Below, one piece after another: positions 52,958 through 55,606 of a DNA stretch of 55,606 nucleotides; positions within the stretch are counted from its first letter, which is position 1, and each line of letters opens with the position of its first letter. Under the pieces are notes generated by a model. It searched no databases. It was not told where the DNA came from and worked only from the letters and a program-made list of their open reading frames with translations. Source of the stretch: Roseburia sp. AM59-24XD (lineage in GTDB: Bacteria > Bacillota > Clostridia > Lachnospirales > Lachnospiraceae). The translations under genes and the position numbers were made by a program. The stretch lies in assembly GCF_003478445.1 (NCBI RefSeq), contig NZ_QUET01000025.1, forward strand, positions 1 through 55,606, read 5' to 3'.

Positions 52958-54412
52958 ATGAATCGTAAAGAATGCTTTGCTGTGAAATTTCTTGGAATCA
53001 TGACAGCACTGTTATTGTGTGCGGTTCTGTCCGGCACAGGGCAGAAGGAAGCACAGGCGGCAGTCTCATCGGATGGTGCATATCAGTACGAGTTGGATGC
53101 CAATGGACATGCCGTTTTGACAGCATACTTAGGACAGGACACCGAGGTGGCGGTGCCGGCGACAATGGACGGCATCAGCGTGGCGGCTCTGTCCGGTACC
53201 TATCAGAATCATGACAGGATCACGAAGGTTACGATCCCGGCAGGGGTTGTTTCTGTGGATGAGACTGCCTTCGCCGGCTGCTATGGGATTACCGGCTTCA
53301 CGGTAGACCCTGCAAACGCAGGTCTTTCCAGTGATGCGGATGGTGTGCTTTTCAGTAAGGACGGATCACTTCTGCTGCGTTACCCGGTTGGAAAGCATCA
53401 AAGTTCAGGAACCTACCGCATCCCGGCAGGCGTTGTCAATGTTGGAGGCTATGCATTTGAGGGCTATAACACGCCGGGAATTGAGATACCCTCCAATGTG
53501 CGCGTGATCGGCGATTATGCATTTGCCAATACCCGTAATTTTAACGGCGTCACCAAATGGGAAGAGGGAACGCAGACGATCGGAACCTTTGCCTTTTACA
53601 AATGCACCAATCTAAAGCTTTTGGATCAGAGTGCGTTGCCGGCATCCGTGACGAAGCTTGGTGTTTATGCATTTGCCGAATGCTCCAATATTCAGATCGA
53701 TATTTCGAAATCAAGCATTACAGAGATTCCGGATTATCTGTTTTACAATTGTGATAACCTGCATAACCTGACGCTGCCGCAGACAGTGACGAGCGTGGGT
53801 GCATATGCATTTTCGGAGTGCAACAATCTGAATGAGGTAATCTTTGATGCAGCACTGACGCAGATCAGGGAGGGTGCATTTGCAAAATGCGGCAATCTGC
53901 ATACCGTCAACATTCCGGAGGGGGTGACAGCCATCGAGAACAATACCTTCAACGGCTGCCAGAATCTGAACACGGTCGTGCTGCCGGACACGTTGAAAAC
54001 GATCGGTGATGGAGCATTTGCAGGCTGCCGGAATATCCATTCCATCAATATTCCGAAGGGTGTCACCTATATTTCCAACACAAGCTTTGACGGCGTGGAC
54101 ACCACAGCGATCGCACTTAATGTCAAGGTAGGGAAGACAAAGTTGAATCAGGCGAAACGGAAAGGAAAGAAGCTGACGATCCGCTGGAAAAAGACAGCAG
54201 ATGCGAAGGGGTATGTGGTGTACCGTTCCATGAAGAAGAACGGCGGCTACAAAAAGGTTAAAACGATCAGCAAGGTATCCGTCTGCAAGTTCAGCCAGAA
54301 GGCGAAGAAATTAAAAAAGAACCGAAAATATTACTACAAGGTCAAGGTTTATAAGGTTGTCCTTGGAAAGAAATATTTCAGCGGCTTCAGTAACGTGAAA
54401 GCCGTGCGTTAA
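52958..54412 (+). CDS. Secreted LRR_5 (BspA-type) surface protein with Fn3-like tail
   Basis: 484 aa: signal peptide (~1-35), LRR_5 units such as GAYAFSECNNLNEVIF, and a lysine-rich C-terminal domain (KKLTIRWKKTADAKGYVVYRS) of fibronectin-III-like type that probably binds the cell wall. Related in layout to the protein at 5155 but without the transglutaminase-like core. Probable adhesion or host-contact protein. ATG with AAAGGAAG. Confidence 0.9.
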   Translation: MNRKECFAVKFLGIMTALLLCAVLSGTGQKEAQAAVSSDGAYQYELDANGHAVLTAYLGQDTEVAVPATMDGISVAALSGTYQNHDRITKVTIPAGVVSVDETAFAGCYGITGFTVDPANAGLSSDADGVLFSKDGSLLLRYPVGKHQSSGTYRIPAGVVNVGGYAFEGYNTPGIEIPSNVRVIGDYAFANTRNFNGVTKWEEGTQTIGTFAFYKCTNLKLLDQSALPASVTKLGVYAFAECSNIQIDISKSSITEIPDYLFYNCDNLHNLTLPQTVTSVGAYAFSECNNLNEVIFDAALTQIREGAFAKCGNLHTVNIPEGVTAIENNTFNGCQNLNTVVLPDTLKTIGDGAFAGCRNIHSINIPKGVTYISNTSFDGVDTTAIALNVKVGKTKLNQAKRKGKKLTIRWKKTADAKGYVVYRSMKKNGGYKKVKTISKVSVCKFSQKAKKLKKNRKYYYKVKVYKVVLGKKYFSGFSNVKAVR

Positions 54413-54460
54413 AAGGGAGAAGCACCATAGAAACTGTGCATTGACAGAAAGAAAGGCAGA

Positions 54461-54634
54461 ATGATTATGGACGATTTATTTTCTTTTGGAGAAGAGGAAG
54501 AAATGGTTTTAAAAGCACAGGAGAAGGAACAGAAAAAGATGTCAGAGGGGGATGGGTTTTCACTTCTTGGCGAAGAAGACATGAATGGTTTCGGCGATTT
54601 TACATCGGACGATGCAGATGAAGACCTGTGGTAA
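54461..54634 (+). CDS. Small acidic protein, 57 aa
   Basis: MIMDDLFSFGEEEEMVLKAQ..., ending DDADEDLW. GAAAGG is four bases before ATG 54461 and ten before ATG 54467, so 55 aa is also possible. Very acidic and unstructured-looking; function unknown. Its final codons form one arm of a hairpin. Same direction as the LRR_5 gene, 48 bases after it. Confidence 0.6.
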   Translation: MIMDDLFSFGEEEEMVLKAQEKEQKKMSEGDGFSLLGEEDMNGFGDFTSDDADEDLW

Positions 54635-54651
54635 TACAGGTCTTCATCTGC
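54614..54651 (+). terminator. 16-bp perfect hairpin overlapping the small gene's end
   Basis: GCAGATGAAGACCTGT, loop GGTAAT containing the stop codon, ACAGGTCTTCATCTGC, then AAAATTT. A strong stem; the U-tract is short, so termination efficiency is uncertain. Confidence 0.75.
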
Positions 54652-54659
54652 AAAATTTC

Positions 54660-54704
54660 TTGACAATTGGCGCATTTGCGAATAATATGTAAATTAGATT
54701 ACAT
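54660..54704 (+). promoter_or_regulatory. Consensus promoter and palindromic operator of the TetR gene
   Basis: TTGACA (54660-54665), 17 bases, TAATAT (54683-54688). ATGTAA-N6-TTACAT (54687-54704) is a perfect palindrome overlapping the -10 and start point, where a repressor would block transcription. The TetR protein encoded next is the obvious candidate. Confidence 0.85.
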
Positions 54705-54734
54705 AATACATGCAGGAGAGGAGGTATGACAAGT

Positions 54735-55337
54735 ATGCCGCCAAAGATACAAATACCAAAAGAAAAAATTCTTCGTACAGGACTGGATCTAGTGATCCGT
54801 GAGGGATATGAGGTTATCAATATTAAACGTCTGGCGCAGGAGATCGGATGTTCGACACAGCCGATCTCCTGGTCGTTTGGCAACATGGAAACATTTCGTG
54901 AGGAACTGTTCCGATACGCACTGAATTATATGAATTCCAAGATGCGGTCGAATGGAAACAATCCAGGAGCGGCGTTGTTTTCAGTAGGAGAGACATATGT
55001 GAATATGGCATTTGATGAGCCGAACCTGATCCGTTATCTGCGGACAGATTCCAAGGGGCTTGTTGCGATGGGAGGAATCGGGGCTGTATTTGACGAAACG
55101 AAGAATAAAACCCTGTGCGAGGCACTTAGCCGCGTGGTAGGCTTCAGCGAGGAGAAAGCACGTGAGTTCATGAATACAGTCGTGATCTATACACAGGGAC
55201 TGGTGACATTTATTATCGATGGAACGATCACCGTGAGCAGGGAAGAAGCACTTCAGATGCTCGAGAATGTCGGTGTAATGCATATGGTATATGCGGGTAT
55301 TCCGTATGAAAAGGCGTGTGTATTGCTGAGGCAGTAA
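54735..55337 (+). CDS. TetR-family transcriptional regulator
   Basis: 200 aa. The N-terminal helix-turn-helix KILRTGLDLVIREGYEVINIKRLAQEIGCSTQPISWSFGNMETFREEL is typical TetR; the helical ligand-binding part follows. ATG 54735 (MPPKIQIPKEK) fits the AGGAGAGGAGG site better than ATG 54726, which is only two bases from it. Likely autoregulated; the ligand and other targets are unknown. Confidence 0.9.
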   Translation: MPPKIQIPKEKILRTGLDLVIREGYEVINIKRLAQEIGCSTQPISWSFGNMETFREELFRYALNYMNSKMRSNGNNPGAALFSVGETYVNMAFDEPNLIRYLRTDSKGLVAMGGIGAVFDETKNKTLCEALSRVVGFSEEKAREFMNTVVIYTQGLVTFIIDGTITVSREEALQMLENVGVMHMVYAGIPYEKACVLLRQ

Positions 55338-55400
55338 GCGGCTGAAAGGCGAACGACAAGCCTAAAGCGCAAGGCTTCGGCAAAAGTTAAGGAGGTTTCA

Positions 55401-55606
55401 ATGAAAAAAATGAAGAGAATGGTATTATCATGGATTCTTGTGCTTGCCATGATACTGTCCGGTGTGGCTCTGCCACAGGGGCAGCAGGTGAAGGCAACGG
55501 GTACGTCGTATGACCTGAGCGTATCAGAGGGGGCAAGCCCGCTTACGCTTGCAAAGAATCAGTGGGGCGATGATTACATTGCGGATATCCTGTTTCAGGT
55601 TCCGGA
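55401..55606 (+). CDS. Secreted protein, N-terminal part only (runs off the window)
   Basis: ATG with TAAGGAGG. A clear signal peptide (MVLSWILVLAMILSGVALP, then QGQQVKATG) and a beta-like start (SYDLSVSEGASPLTLAKNQW). The rest lies outside the window, so its identity cannot be given. Confidence 0.85.
   Translation, partial: MKKMKRMVLSWILVLAMILSGVALPQGQQVKATGTSYDLSVSEGASPLTLAKNQWGDDYIADILFQVP

Overview
The window looks like chromosome of a Gram-positive gut Lachnospiraceae (Roseburia / Agathobacter / Eubacterium rectale-like). The reasons are the combination of BspA-type LRR_5 surface proteins, YesMN-type two-component systems, a GntR-LacI hybrid AraR, a CotF-like ferritin-fold protein, a lipoprotein serpin, VanRS-like regulators and strong AGGAGG ribosome sites with frequent GTG/TTG starts. 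This placement is inference; no rRNA or tRNA gene is present. The first ~5 kb is clearly more AT-rich than the rest and reads as an accessory or defence island; the remainder is mostly ordinary chromosome.

Layout. (1) 1-5.1 kb: unknown protein, Nudix hydrolase, a small ribbon-helix-helix protein overlapping a fused GGCC methyltransferase/HaeIII-type endonuclease, an ASCH-like protein, a helix-turn-helix fragment with a 12-bp tandem repeat, and an unknown 89-aa protein. (2) 5.1-13.8 kb: large LRR_5/transglutaminase-like surface protein, DJ-1 protein and TrmB on the minus strand, a CotF-like gene behind a cluster of hairpins flanked by a 21-bp direct repeat, a membrane-anchored unknown, and an ABC exporter. 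(3) 13.9-19.4 kb: small membrane protein, OmpR-type regulator, histidine kinase, then a MacB/BceAB-like ABC ATPase and permease; the ABC genes are preceded by three 11-bp-spaced repeats that look like the regulator's operator. (4) 19.6-33.3 kb: VanRS-like pair, then an arabinose module: AraR, FGGY kinase (probable ribulokinase), AraD, a YesN/YesM pair and a YtfQRT-YjfF-type ABC importer. (5) 33.4-39.1 kb: two ECF sigma operons, one with small membrane proteins and one led by a serpin. Between them sits a 565-bp element that is an imperfect palindrome along its whole length. (6) 39.4-55.6 kb: AGCS amino-acid symporter, a broken secreted protein, serine acetyltransferase and NAD synthase (minus strand), a BlaR1-like protein without its zinc motif, a YvyF-like zinc protein, an orphan response regulator, sulfotransferase, MraY-like transferase, DUF1858 protein, HD-GYP protein, a second LRR_5 surface protein, a TetR regulator with a visible operator, and the start of another secreted protein.

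Five genes (ABC permease at two sites, VanS-like kinase, AraD, and the secreted protein at 40.8 kb) are each restored to full length by adding one base at a short homopolymer. All of the shifts go in the same direction, and a sixth site at 46.64 kb is possible. Homopolymer undercalls in the assembly explain this more simply than five independent mutations, so these genes may be intact in the organism.
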